Shown in pieces: positions 7,934 through 15,533 of a stretch of 64,000 bases of DNA. The stretch covers positions 248,001 through 312,000 of the forward strand of contig JANSXA010000004.1 in assembly GCA_024743175.1 (NCBI GenBank), read 5' to 3'. The translations under genes and the position numbers were made by a program. The stretch comes from Pseudomonadaceae bacterium (GTDB taxonomy: Bacteria; Pseudomonadota; Gammaproteobacteria; Pseudomonadales; Azotimanducaceae). Position 1 is the stretch's first letter. Each line of letters starts with the position of its first letter. The notes under the pieces are model-generated. The model was not told where the DNA came from. It searched no databases and saw only the letters and a list, made by a program, of their open reading frames with translations.

Positions 7934-8776
7934 CTATAGTTCATCTGATGGGAGTACTATGCGTTCACCTAGTTCTCTTGGCGCAGAATTAAAAGGTACA
8001 GCCGTTCTAACCAGCACGATCCTGGCGGGTTTAACGGCAACGTGAGCGTATGGAGCCCACCATACATCTGGGCGAAAGGGTGTAAGTTCCAAGACGACAG
8101 CGTCAGCTGAATCGAGGAATACAGCAGTCCAGAATTGAACACTTTTCTCGGTCGAAAACTGAATTCTCTCTCCGTACCAACCAGGCTCCTGCCATCGACC
8201 TTGATCTACTATCGCACCATCCGCGTTGTATTTTTCAAATGTTTTATTTCGCCAAAGGTTGATCTTAGAAAATCCCGGATAAAATTGGTTCGTTTCCGAG
8301 ACCTTCCAGATACCGACGAAAGGGTCACCTGCTAGACACCCAGGCGGAGAAGAGGCAAACAACGCAATATCATCAAGTCCACCCAAATAATCATCGTAGC
8401 GAGGCTCTTGTACAAGCGTACCGTACTTAAAATGATTGTCGGTAGAGATTCGATCCCATAGCGCCCAAAGCACTAACCCCAAAGTGATAATCAGAACGTA
8501 GTTAGTAACAAGGGCTGCGATCTCTCCTGTCGCAAGACGAGCACTTTGAAGTCTATCTGATAGAGGTATCCAAATGCTCCACCATCCCAACAGAAATGTC
8601 GAAAAAAATAGCGTCGAATAAAGGGATATGTTGGTTCCATCGGACACCCAATAATACTCCTCCGCCCACGCACACTCATATGACATCGCGTAGAAGAGGT
8701 TCGCCAACCAAAAAACGAATCCCAGCAAAAGTGATGTTAGTGTAAGCGCCCAATATTGTGGTCGGAGTGTCAACAT
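7934..8776 (-). CDS. orphan membrane protein with a C-terminal extracytoplasmic domain
   Basis: Not recognised. The 280 residues begin with three or four hydrophobic segments (about 9-31, 53-73 and 88-107) rich in Trp, Leu and Phe. A soluble half follows (about 110-280) containing C-L-A-G-D-P-F-V-G-I-W-K-V and repeated aromatic beta-strand-like stretches (G-R-W-Q-E-P-G-W-Y). The W-K-V and G-R-W pattern resembles lipocalin-like 'threshold' domains that start with G-x-W, which is only an impression. A/T-rich and isolated, it belongs to the same accessory patch as the methyltransferase at 7082. Confidence 0.62.
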   Translation of the reverse strand: MLTLRPQYWALTLTSLLLGFVFWLANLFYAMSYECAWAEEYYWVSDGTNISLYSTLFFSTFLLGWWSIWIPLSDRLQSARLATGEIAALVTNYVLIITLGLVLWALWDRISTDNHFKYGTLVQEPRYDDYLGGLDDIALFASSPPGCLAGDPFVGIWKVSETNQFYPGFSKINLWRNKTFEKYNADGAIVDQGRWQEPGWYGERIQFSTEKSVQFWTAVFLDSADAVVLELTPFRPDVWWAPYAHVAVKPARIVLVRTAVPFNSAPRELGERIVLPSDEL

Positions 8777-8977
8777 ATTCGCACTGTATCAACGCGACCT
8801 TCGTTAGGCTAATGCGGTAATCAAGCCGCAATCCACAGTATTTAGGACTGCTTCTGGCATAAAGCAGACTGTTAGAGTTCGAAGCAGGGTGGTTGTTTTT
8901 AATCAATAGCTGTCTCCCAGGCGTCTACGTTACGATGTCGAAATGATAGTTCGTTTAGATTTTCGAAAGGTGAAGCT

Positions 8978-9598
8978 ATGAATTGGTCTCGCTCAATTGC
9001 GTGGTGGTTTATGGTGTTGCTTGCCATCGCGATAGGCGTGTACGCGTTAAGTTACTTTCTCATCAGCGAGATGGGTGACCCCTCCTTTAAAATCCGTTAC
9101 GACGCTATCCCCTGGTCAGCCAAGCTGCATATCATTCCCGCTGGTGTGGCACTCATTCTCGGGGCGTTTCAATTTCACCCAGGTCTGCGCAGGAAGTGGA
9201 CGAGTATTCACCGAAACTCCGGGCGGGTTTATGTAATCCTCGTGTCGATCGCGGCCGTTGGCGGATTGTCTTTAGCCTGGTACGCACCACATAGCCCTGC
9301 AACGCGTTTAGGTTTTGCGTCCCTTGCTGTTGTCTGGTTTTATGCAACAGGCATGGCTTATAGGTCCATTCGCGCCGGCGACATTACTCGGCATAAACAG
9401 TGGATGGTTCGGTCGTACGCGCTAACGTTGGCCGCGGTTACGCTTCGGATGCAACTACCGTTTTATCAAGCTGTGTTAGGTCTTAGTTTCGATGAGGCGT
9501 ATGCCATCGTTGCCTGGTTTTGCTGGATTCCTAATCTGGTAGTCGCCGAGTGGTTTTTTAACCAGGAACCTATCAGCAAGACCGCAAAAAGCATGTAA
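8978..9598 (+). CDS. DUF2306-family membrane protein
   Basis: A 206-residue integral membrane protein with about six hydrophobic segments. The family signature lies around residues 55-90: H-P-G-L-R-R-K-W-T-S-I-H-R-N-S-G-R-V-Y, then a conserved W-M-V-R-S-Y-A-L-T near 145. DUF2306 proteins are common in proteobacteria and their role is unknown; conserved His residues at helix ends have led to suggestions of redox or heme roles, which is unproven. A ribosome binding site (GAAAGGTGA) precedes the ATG. Confidence 0.85.
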   Translation: MNWSRSIAWWFMVLLAIAIGVYALSYFLISEMGDPSFKIRYDAIPWSAKLHIIPAGVALILGAFQFHPGLRRKWTSIHRNSGRVYVILVSIAAVGGLSLAWYAPHSPATRLGFASLAVVWFYATGMAYRSIRAGDITRHKQWMVRSYALTLAAVTLRMQLPFYQAVLGLSFDEAYAIVAWFCWIPNLVVAEWFFNQEPISKTAKSM

Positions 9599-9681
9599 TC
9601 ATCTGCTTCTGACCGGATAAGGACGGTTGGTCACATACACTGTAAGGTTAAAGAATTGGTCAAACTAGAAGAAGGTCATGT

Positions 9682-10698
9682 ATGAAAAATACAAGTGCTG
9701 GCGTCATTGGACACTCTATGGCCTCTCTAGTGCTCTTGTTTCTTGTGTGCGGGTGCCAATCGGTTTCCCCGGAACAGAATATGGCTCTGGAGGAGCCTCA
9801 GTATTCTATTCCTAACACCTCAACTCATACAACGTTCAGCCGAGCCACCAAGCCGGTTGCCACCGTGCCATCGGGAAGCGTTGTTGAGGTGTATACCCAC
9901 GAAGCGACCGGCGGCCAGTTTGAGTTGGAGTCGGGTGATGAAGAACTTCAGGCCGTAGATTTCAGCCGGGTCCACACGATGACAGGCCCCATTTATGTGG
10001 AAGGGGCAGGGCCAGGTGACGTGCTTGCGGTGGAATTACTGGAGTTTGAGGTAGCCGATTGGGGCTGGATGGCTCTGCTCCCCACGTTTGGCCAGCTGGT
10101 GGATGAGATTGCGGTGACGTCAATGCGCACCTTTGAAATTGACCAGGCAAACCAGACCGTACAATTTGCTGACGGCATCGTTGTACCGCTTAAGCCATTT
10201 GCCGGGATAATGGGCGTTGCCCCTGCTAGCGCTGATGCATTGGATACGTTCCCCCCTCGCGCCAACGGAGGCAATATGGACAATCCCGCGTTGACCAAGG
10301 GGACAACGGTCTATTTTCCAGTCTTTGCTGATGGTGCTCTATTCTCCATTGGAGATACCCATGCAGTGCAAGGCTTCGGTGAAGTGTCTGGTACCGCACT
10401 GGAAGCGCCAATGCGAATTGTGATGCGTCTGAGTGTGGTCCGTGATGGGCACAAGATGTCAGAACCTCAATACGAAACCGAAGAGTATTATGCAACTACA
10501 GGTTTTGCGCCGACCTTGGATGATGCGGCAAAGAAAGCCACGCGGTACATGATTGATTACCTGATGTCTGAACATGATCTGAGCGAAGAAGATGCTTACC
10601 TGTTGTGCTCAATCGCTGGCGACCTTTTGATTGCTGAAACTGTAGACTTACCCAATATGTTAGTTGTTATGCATATGCCTAAGTCAATTTTTAACTAG
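9682..10698 (+). CDS. acetamidase/formamidase-family lipoprotein
   Basis: A 338-residue protein of the FmdA/AmdA family, enzymes that hydrolyse formamide or short amides to ammonia. Family landmarks include T-G-P-I-Y-V-E-G-A-G-P-G-D (about 101-113), P-P-R-A-N-G-G-N-M-D-N (about 191-201) and the closing A-G-D-L-L-I-A-E-T-V-D-L-P-N. Unlike typical cytosolic formamidases it begins with a signal peptide ending in a lipobox (L-V-C-G-C, Cys near residue 25), so it should be a membrane-anchored periplasmic protein. There are no amide transport genes beside it. It converges on the GNAT gene with an 8-base overlap. Confidence 0.87.
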   Translation: MKNTSAGVIGHSMASLVLLFLVCGCQSVSPEQNMALEEPQYSIPNTSTHTTFSRATKPVATVPSGSVVEVYTHEATGGQFELESGDEELQAVDFSRVHTMTGPIYVEGAGPGDVLAVELLEFEVADWGWMALLPTFGQLVDEIAVTSMRTFEIDQANQTVQFADGIVVPLKPFAGIMGVAPASADALDTFPPRANGGNMDNPALTKGTTVYFPVFADGALFSIGDTHAVQGFGEVSGTALEAPMRIVMRLSVVRDGHKMSEPQYETEEYYATTGFAPTLDDAAKKATRYMIDYLMSEHDLSEEDAYLLCSIAGDLLIAETVDLPNMLVVMHMPKSIFN

Positions 10699-11272
10699 CA
10701 GGACGGTACATCGGGGTGACGACAGGAGAGCCGCCTACCTGAATTTCTCCCATGGTCTCGAAGCCATGCCTTTTGTACAACGAAATATTTCTGGGGTTGG
10801 AAGATTCCAGATATGCGGGCAGCCCTGCTTCATCGCAACGTTGTAGAGCTGCTTTCATCAGCGTAGAGCCAATACCCTTGCCTTGGTGGCACGGATCCAC
10901 AGCTATGAGGGGCAGATACCAAATGTCCTCGTCAGGGTGATACTCATCCATTTTTTCAAAGACACCGGAAACGTCTTCGAGGCGCTCCGCCGCGATGGTT
11001 TTTTGCAGTGTTTCACCGACACGCTCTTCGTCAGGCGTGACTCCGGGTGGTAACCACAGAGCGGCGCCTTCGAAGCCTGAACTCACAAACGCGGTACCAG
11101 ATTCCACTGCCTTGCCACCGAAGGCATCGAATAACGGAGCGGACATCAGATAGTCTCTGGCTTCGGGCCAGAACCATCTGGTTAAGGGATCTGCAGAGAA
11201 CCCCATAACCACCGTAGCAATCACGCGATCCCGTTCTGTTGGTTGAGCGATGTTAATTGTGGGTGGGTTCAA
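10691..11272 (-). CDS. GNAT-family N-acetyltransferase
   Basis: A 193-residue GNAT enzyme that would transfer an acetyl group from acetyl-CoA to an unknown amine. The acetyl-CoA-binding P-loop is in H-Q-G-K-G-I-G-S-T-L-M (about 136-146), preceded by the beta-4 strand W-Y-L-P-L-I-A-V-D-P. The C-terminal L-Y-K-R-H-G-F-E-T motif is also typical. The N-terminal half (F-S-A-D-P-L-T-R-W-F-W-P) matches a widespread subfamily of fungal and bacterial GNATs without an assigned substrate. Confidence 0.87.
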   Translation of the reverse strand: MNPPTINIAQPTERDRVIATVVMGFSADPLTRWFWPEARDYLMSAPLFDAFGGKAVESGTAFVSSGFEGAALWLPPGVTPDEERVGETLQKTIAAERLEDVSGVFEKMDEYHPDEDIWYLPLIAVDPCHQGKGIGSTLMKAALQRCDEAGLPAYLESSNPRNISLYKRHGFETMGEIQVGGSPVVTPMYRPAS

Positions 11273-11350
11273 TACTGATACCTCGTTTGGCTATGCCTTG
11301 AATTCTGTCGCAGGAATGAATGACGCGCAACTGTTCGCAGCGAGCTTTTC

Positions 11351-12271
11351 TCAGAGGCTCTTCAGAAATTCAACAACCTGACGTTTCTGTTTAATCGTCA
11401 AACTGAACTCAGGCACATTGTCCATTTCAGAGTTCTGGTAGTGATCAAGTACCTGCTCGAGGCTCTGCAGACTACCGTCGTGCATATACGGTCCTGTGTG
11501 GGCAACAGCTCGCAAGGTTGGTGCCCTGAATGCAGTAGTGCTGTCGCCAACACCGGTGACATGGAAAGCAGGTTCTGTCCTTACTTCGGCGTGTGAAATA
11601 GGGCCTGAGAAGGTCAGCGACGCGTGGCATGTACTGCAGCCCAAAGCCTCGGAGAAGAAAAGGTCCATGCCTGCCCTAGCGTCTGCACTCAGGGCATCTC
11701 TGTTATCGTTGAACAACATGTCGTCAAACGCACTGACCGGCGAGCGTATTGTGCGTACATAACTGGCTAAGGCTTTGATAACTTTTTCTGTGGTGATCTG
11801 TGTGCTGCCAAAAGCAGCTTCGAAATGCGCGGGATAGTTTCTGTCTTCCTGCAGCAGGGTAATAGCCGTTTCGCTGAAGCCCATTTCCAATGGTGTTGTA
11901 TTGAATAGAGGGCGACTGTGTTGTGCCTCCAGGCTCAGTAAACCCTGATCTGTCCAGCCGTAACTCGAGTTAAAGGCGGTGTTGTACAGGGTAGGGGTGT
12001 TGAAGGCGAGTTCTTCGCCGAACATATTGATCGCGCGGGGCAAACCATCCGTGAAATGGTGTTCGGGTTTGTGGCAGCTGGCACAACTGTAGGTCTGGTT
12101 GATCGACAGGCGCATATCACTGAACAACGCTTGGCCTAACGTCACTTTCTGCGGGTTAAGTGGGTTGTCGTCCGGGATTAGAGGTTGCGGCAGGAAATTA
12201 TCTGGTGTCTGGGCAGTCGACGGTCCTGCAAGCACCAGCAGTAACAGGAACCCCGCGCGAAGATTTACCAA
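11351..12271 (-). CDS. di-heme cytochrome c peroxidase / MauG-family protein
   Basis: A 306-residue periplasmic di-heme protein. A signal peptide (about 1-20, A-x-A like) precedes two heme c sites, C-A-S-C-H (C63, C66, H67) and C-S-T-C-H (C212, C215, H216). The conserved block around R-A-P-T-L-R-A-V-A-H-T-G-P-Y-M-H-D-G (near 249-266) supplies the methionine region for the first heme. The family reduces H2O2 or, in MauG and MbnH relatives, oxidises residues in partner proteins. It is the second gene of a pair: its GTG start overlaps the end of the TPR gene by 7 bases, suggesting coupled translation and a shared job. Confidence 0.92.
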   Translation of the reverse strand: MVNLRAGFLLLLVLAGPSTAQTPDNFLPQPLIPDDNPLNPQKVTLGQALFSDMRLSINQTYSCASCHKPEHHFTDGLPRAINMFGEELAFNTPTLYNTAFNSSYGWTDQGLLSLEAQHSRPLFNTTPLEMGFSETAITLLQEDRNYPAHFEAAFGSTQITTEKVIKALASYVRTIRSPVSAFDDMLFNDNRDALSADARAGMDLFFSEALGCSTCHASLTFSGPISHAEVRTEPAFHVTGVGDSTTAFRAPTLRAVAHTGPYMHDGSLQSLEQVLDHYQNSEMDNVPEFSLTIKQKRQVVEFLKSL

Positions 12272-12951
12272 GTGCGTGAATTGTTGCTGGATAAATCGCG
12301 GGTCACTTCCGCCAGCCGCTTACGTTCTTCAACCCAATCCGCAAACGCTTGCGCGTCTTCAGACAGGTTGTCACCGTTGGCCTGGTGCCATGTATCAATG
12401 CTGCTCATGAGTTGCTCTGCAAGGCCAGGCTCCTCACGAAACAGTTTCATATAAGCGCGCTGTGTTTTTTCATACATGCCGAGCGCCAGGTATGCCTCGG
12501 CGCGATATTCTGTTGCCTGATGAAACTCAGGGTTGATGTCCAGGGCGTAGTTGTAGGCGCCAATAGCTTTGCGGTAGTCACCAGTTTTACGTAAGGCATA
12601 ACCCAACTCGTTAGCCGCCTGATAGTTCTGTGGATCAAGTTTCAGCGCTTCGCCTTGTTTGGTAACGGCTTTGTTGAACGATCTGTTGGCTTTTGCGATG
12701 AGCTTAGCTTGTGCTTTATCGCTGCTTGCTGCCGCAGCTCTGGCTTCCAGTTTTAGTGCGCGGTCTCTGTGTTTGATGCCGGTTTTGAAAGCTCTGGCCG
12801 CCAACTCTATGGGATCCTGCCCGTCAGTGGCTGAGTTGGAGACGGTGCCAGCGCTGGAACCCGCTGCCAGCGCTAATGAGGACATCAGGGTAAAAATGCA
12901 GGCGCTCAGGAGTGCAGCGATATGATGTGTTTGTGTAGTGGTGGTTTTCAA
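12265..12951 (-). CDS. exported TPR-repeat protein paired with the di-heme peroxidase
   Basis: A 228-residue protein with a signal peptide (about 1-30, ending A-L-A-A-G). An Ala/Lys-rich helical stretch (about 50-105) is followed by at least two tetratricopeptide repeats (about 106-175; E-L-G-Y-A-L-R-K-T-G-D-Y-R-K-A-I is a clear first half). TPR proteins make protein-protein contacts. Coming first in an overlapping pair with the di-heme peroxidase, it may present or scaffold that enzyme in the periplasm. It is divergent from the gene at 13037, with a short intergenic region. Confidence 0.83.
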   Translation of the reverse strand: MKTTTTQTHHIAALLSACIFTLMSSLALAAGSSAGTVSNSATDGQDPIELAARAFKTGIKHRDRALKLEARAAAASSDKAQAKLIAKANRSFNKAVTKQGEALKLDPQNYQAANELGYALRKTGDYRKAIGAYNYALDINPEFHQATEYRAEAYLALGMYEKTQRAYMKLFREEPGLAEQLMSSIDTWHQANGDNLSEDAQAFADWVEERKRLAEVTRDLSSNNSRTW

Positions 12952-13036
12952 AAGATTGTCCTGCCGCGCTTCAGGGCTGCGTTAAACGATGTTTGAGGAT
13001 ATGCTCTCGTTCCCTGTTTTTCCATGGTTGAAAATC

Positions 13037-13510
13037 ATGTTCAAGAAGACTTTTGTCGTCGCGGTTTTGGTGTTGTGTCCTTTCTTTCAGGTGTTTGCTG
13101 ATGCAGACACGACGAAAGCCGTTCAGACGGAAGCAGCGGTGAAAGCTGCACGACTGGTGATGGACGACTTTATGACTCACTTCAACGCGCGGGATAAGGT
13201 GCGTTGGGCAGACACCTTACTGTTTCCCCATGTGCGGGTGGCCAGTGGAGGGGTGATAGTCACGCCAAGCAAAGCCGAATTTGTCGCAAACATGGATTTC
13301 GAAGCGTTTGCGGAAACCTTCAACTGGAGCCATAGCGCCTGGGACAGCATTGAGTTGATTCAGGCGGGGCCGGATAAGGTGCATTTCAAGGTGCAGTTCT
13401 CACGCTTTAATCCTGCCGGCGAGCGGTATGTAACCTACGACTCCCTCTATATTGTGCAGCGTGACGGTGATCGTTGGGGTATACGCGCCCGATCAAGCTT
13501 TGCGCCCTGA
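13037..13510 (+). CDS. exported NTF2/SnoaL-like protein
   Basis: About 157 residues from the ATG at 13037 (an upstream ATG at 12989 would add 16 residues without likeness to a signal peptide). A signal peptide M-F-K-K-T-F-V-V-A-V... ends near residue 21. The rest is an NTF2-like cone fold: a helix (A-R-L-V-M-D-D-F-M-T-H-F-N-A-R-D) and strands ending Y-I-V-Q-R-D-G-D-R-W-G-I. Function unknown. It opens a tight five-gene run; its stop overlaps the next start by one base (TGATG). Confidence 0.78.
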   Translation: MFKKTFVVAVLVLCPFFQVFADADTTKAVQTEAAVKAARLVMDDFMTHFNARDKVRWADTLLFPHVRVASGGVIVTPSKAEFVANMDFEAFAETFNWSHSAWDSIELIQAGPDKVHFKVQFSRFNPAGERYVTYDSLYIVQRDGDRWGIRARSSFAP

Positions 13511-13947
13511 TGCAGCCTTGCTACGACGATCTGGATAATCACCTGCCACATGCCGGCGATCTGGCGCAAGCCAGTGTGCCCATGGGCATGTTAATGGCCT
13601 GGTGCGCGCGGATGCAGTTATTCAGCCCCTCTTTCCTGCAGGAACATTCACAACTGGTTTTGCGTGTACAGGTAGAAGAAGTGTCAGGAAGCGAACTCCT
13701 GATAGCTGCCGGTGGGCGTCTCGATAGATCTTTCTTTAATGCCAGAGGGCAATCATTTCTCGATGGTTTTTACGCCGGCTATTTTGATCTTTTCTGTGCT
13801 GAGTTTGGTGACCAACCTTATCTTGTCAAAGATACATGGGATAACTATCACCGTATCGCGCCGGCTTTAACACGGGCCCTTCTGGGTGAGGTGAAACAAC
13901 CCAAAAACGGAATTGTCAGCCGGCTAACACGTCTGTTCAAAGGTTAA
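13510..13947 (+). CDS. DUF7832-like protein
   Basis: A 145-residue soluble protein beginning M-Q-P-C-Y-D-D. It has the pattern Y-D-D...G-D...M-G-M-L-M-A-W-C and later G-Q-S-F-L-D-G-F-Y-A-G-Y-F-D-L-F, like the DUF7832 family of small uncharacterised bacterial proteins. No catalytic motif is evident. The start is fixed by the one-base overlap with the preceding stop; a longer frame from 13474 would run into the upstream gene. The next gene starts 2 bases after its stop. Confidence 0.75.
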   Translation: MQPCYDDLDNHLPHAGDLAQASVPMGMLMAWCARMQLFSPSFLQEHSQLVLRVQVEEVSGSELLIAAGGRLDRSFFNARGQSFLDGFYAGYFDLFCAEFGDQPYLVKDTWDNYHRIAPALTRALLGEVKQPKNGIVSRLTRLFKG

Positions 13948-13949
13948 GA

Positions 13950-14345
13950 GTGGCATTCAAATTACGGGAAATTGAAGTATTCAGGCCCTACAGCACCGAA
14001 GTGCCGGAAGATCTGCTGTGGTCGATGAACTTTTCAGAACAGGAGATTGATCGCTGGCTGAACTGCGACCTGCTGCGTGTTGCAAAGCTGGGTGAACAGG
14101 TGATGGGTGTGTATGCAATGGATGTTGCTGACGGTGTGACTTATGTTCTGCATGGGGTGGTTGTTGCCCCGTCGGCGCGTAAGCAGGGTCTGGGGCGTTG
14201 GCTGGTGGGTCACGCGTTAGGCGTGGCGGAGTCTAAAGGTGCGCGCGGTGTTTTGTTTCCTCACCAGTCGCACAGTCGCTTTTTAGCGACCATTGGATTT
14301 GAGGCTAACGAACAAGGCCAGCGCTTCGAGATGTACCAGGAGTAA
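13950..14345 (+). CDS. GNAT-family acetyltransferase (small)
   Basis: A 131-residue GNAT protein using a GTG start two bases after the previous stop. The acetyl-CoA loop is R-K-Q-G-L-G-R-W-L-V (about 70-79), after the strand T-Y-V-L-H-G-V-V-V-A-P. It is close to the minimum size for a GNAT domain. As the third gene of the operon it may modify a small molecule or one of the neighbouring proteins; the substrate is unknown. Confidence 0.8.
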   Translation: MAFKLREIEVFRPYSTEVPEDLLWSMNFSEQEIDRWLNCDLLRVAKLGEQVMGVYAMDVADGVTYVLHGVVVAPSARKQGLGRWLVGHALGVAESKGARGVLFPHQSHSRFLATIGFEANEQGQRFEMYQE

Positions 14346-14348
14346 TTT

Positions 14349-15020
14349 ATGAATGATTCTCCCTCGCGCCCCTATGCAGAGTATGTGGAGTATCCACCCG
14401 ATGAGATGTATCACCGGGCTGAAGCTTTTGCAGAGGATATTTCCCGGCGCCGTTCGGTGCGCAGTTTCAGCACCGCGCCGGTGCCACAGGGTGTCATTGA
14501 ACAGTGTATTGCGGCTGCCGCGTCAGCGCCGTCCGGTGCCAATCGTCAGCCCTGGCATTTTGTGGCCGTGGCTAACGCCGAAGTTAAGGCAAAAATCCGG
14601 ATTGCCGCAGAAGCAGAAGAACAGCGCTTTTATCAGGAGCGCGCGCCAAAAGAATGGTTGGAAGCCCTGGCGCCATTGCAGACCGATGCGCACAAACCTT
14701 TTCTGGAGGATGCTGCCTGGTTGATTACGGTATTTGCTCAGCGGGTTCTACCGCTTGCAGACGGCACCCAGGCAAAGAACTACTACGTACCGGAGAGTGT
14801 AGGCATAGCCACAGGTTTTCTGCTGGCAGCGCTGCACAATGCGGGTCTGGCGACACTGACCCACACCCCTTCACCGATGACTTTCCTGCGCGATCTGCTG
14901 GGTCGTCCTAAATCGGAACGCGCCTATATGCTGGTGGTGGCAGGATATCCGCAGGATGGGGTGGAGGTGCCTGATATCAAACGTAAGGCTTTGTCGGATG
15001 TGGCTGAATTCCGGGTTTAG
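14349..15020 (+). CDS. nitroreductase-family FMN oxidoreductase
   Basis: A 223-residue member of the nitroreductase fold, FMN-dependent NAD(P)H oxidoreductases acting on nitro groups, quinones or flavin/iodo substrates. The N-terminal FMN-phosphate-binding region reads [11 protein letters not shown], followed by [16 protein letters not shown]. The [22 protein letters not shown] block and the closing L-V-V-A-G-Y-P are typical. The length and the longer central helix region resemble the iodotyrosine deiodinase-like/BluB-adjacent group. Fourth gene of the tight operon, 3 bases from each neighbour. Confidence 0.9.
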   Translation: MNDSPSRPYAEYVEYPPDEMYHRAEAFAEDISRRRSVRSFSTAPVPQGVIEQCIAAAASAPSGANRQPWHFVAVANAEVKAKIRIAAEAEEQRFYQERAPKEWLEALAPLQTDAHKPFLEDAAWLITVFAQRVLPLADGTQAKNYYVPESVGIATGFLLAALHNAGLATLTHTPSPMTFLRDLLGRPKSERAYMLVVAGYPQDGVEVPDIKRKALSDVAEFRV

Positions 15021-15023
15021 ACA

Positions 15024-15533
15024 GTGATCGAGATTTTGACTCTGACTCCACAACAGGGCTGTCGCCTCAGGGATCTCCGTATTGCCGCACTGGCGGATGC
15101 GCCTGATGCATTTGGCAGTACGCTCGATGAAGCGCTGCAGAAAACTCCATCACAATGGAAGGCGGAGATCGCGTCTATACAAACCTTTGTTGCTGTAGAG
15201 GACACGCGGGATGTTGGCATGGTGCGTGCGATTCGCGCAGACACTGATGAGAAGTCGGCTTATCTTATATCCATGTGGGTGGCGCCAGATAAACGTGGTC
15301 GCCACGTAGGCGAACAGTTGGTCAGGGCGGTGATCGAGTGGGCGCGGGAGGCAGGTTTTGAGCAGGTGCTGTTAGACGTTGCGGACACAAATAAAGCAGC
15401 AATCAGGCTTTATTCGCGCATGGGGTTTGTGCCCAGTGGTGTGGTGGGTAACCTGCCACCGCCACGGGAGTACGTCAAAGAGCATCAGCGTGTTCTGGTG
15501 TTGAACACGCTGACTGCCCTTAAGACTGATTAA
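15024..15533 (+). CDS. GNAT-family acetyltransferase
   Basis: A 169-residue GNAT enzyme with a GTG start 3 bases after the nitroreductase. The opening L-T-P-Q-Q-G-C-R-L-R-D-L-R-I-A-A-L-A-D-A-P-D-A-F-G-S is typical of a common acetyltransferase subfamily. The acetyl-CoA loop is K-R-G-R-H-V-G-E-Q-L (about 91-100), and the C-terminal A-I-R-L-Y-S-R-M-G-F is conserved. Last gene of the operon; it overlaps the convergent amidohydrolase by 4 bases. Confidence 0.87.
   Translation: MIEILTLTPQQGCRLRDLRIAALADAPDAFGSTLDEALQKTPSQWKAEIASIQTFVAVEDTRDVGMVRAIRADTDEKSAYLISMWVAPDKRGRHVGEQLVRAVIEWAREAGFEQVLLDVADTNKAAIRLYSRMGFVPSGVVGNLPPPREYVKEHQRVLVLNTLTALKTD

Noticed and set aside
8803-8809. GTTAGGC, the core of an integron attC site, beside the orphan membrane gene
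   Set aside because: No matching inverse core (RYYYAAC) with imperfect palindrome at a suitable distance and no second copy at the other gene ends; a single 7-base match is expected by chance.
8676-8906. 76-codon minus-strand frame upstream of the orphan membrane gene
   Set aside because: Overlaps that gene's start in another frame, has no ribosome binding site and no protein-like features.
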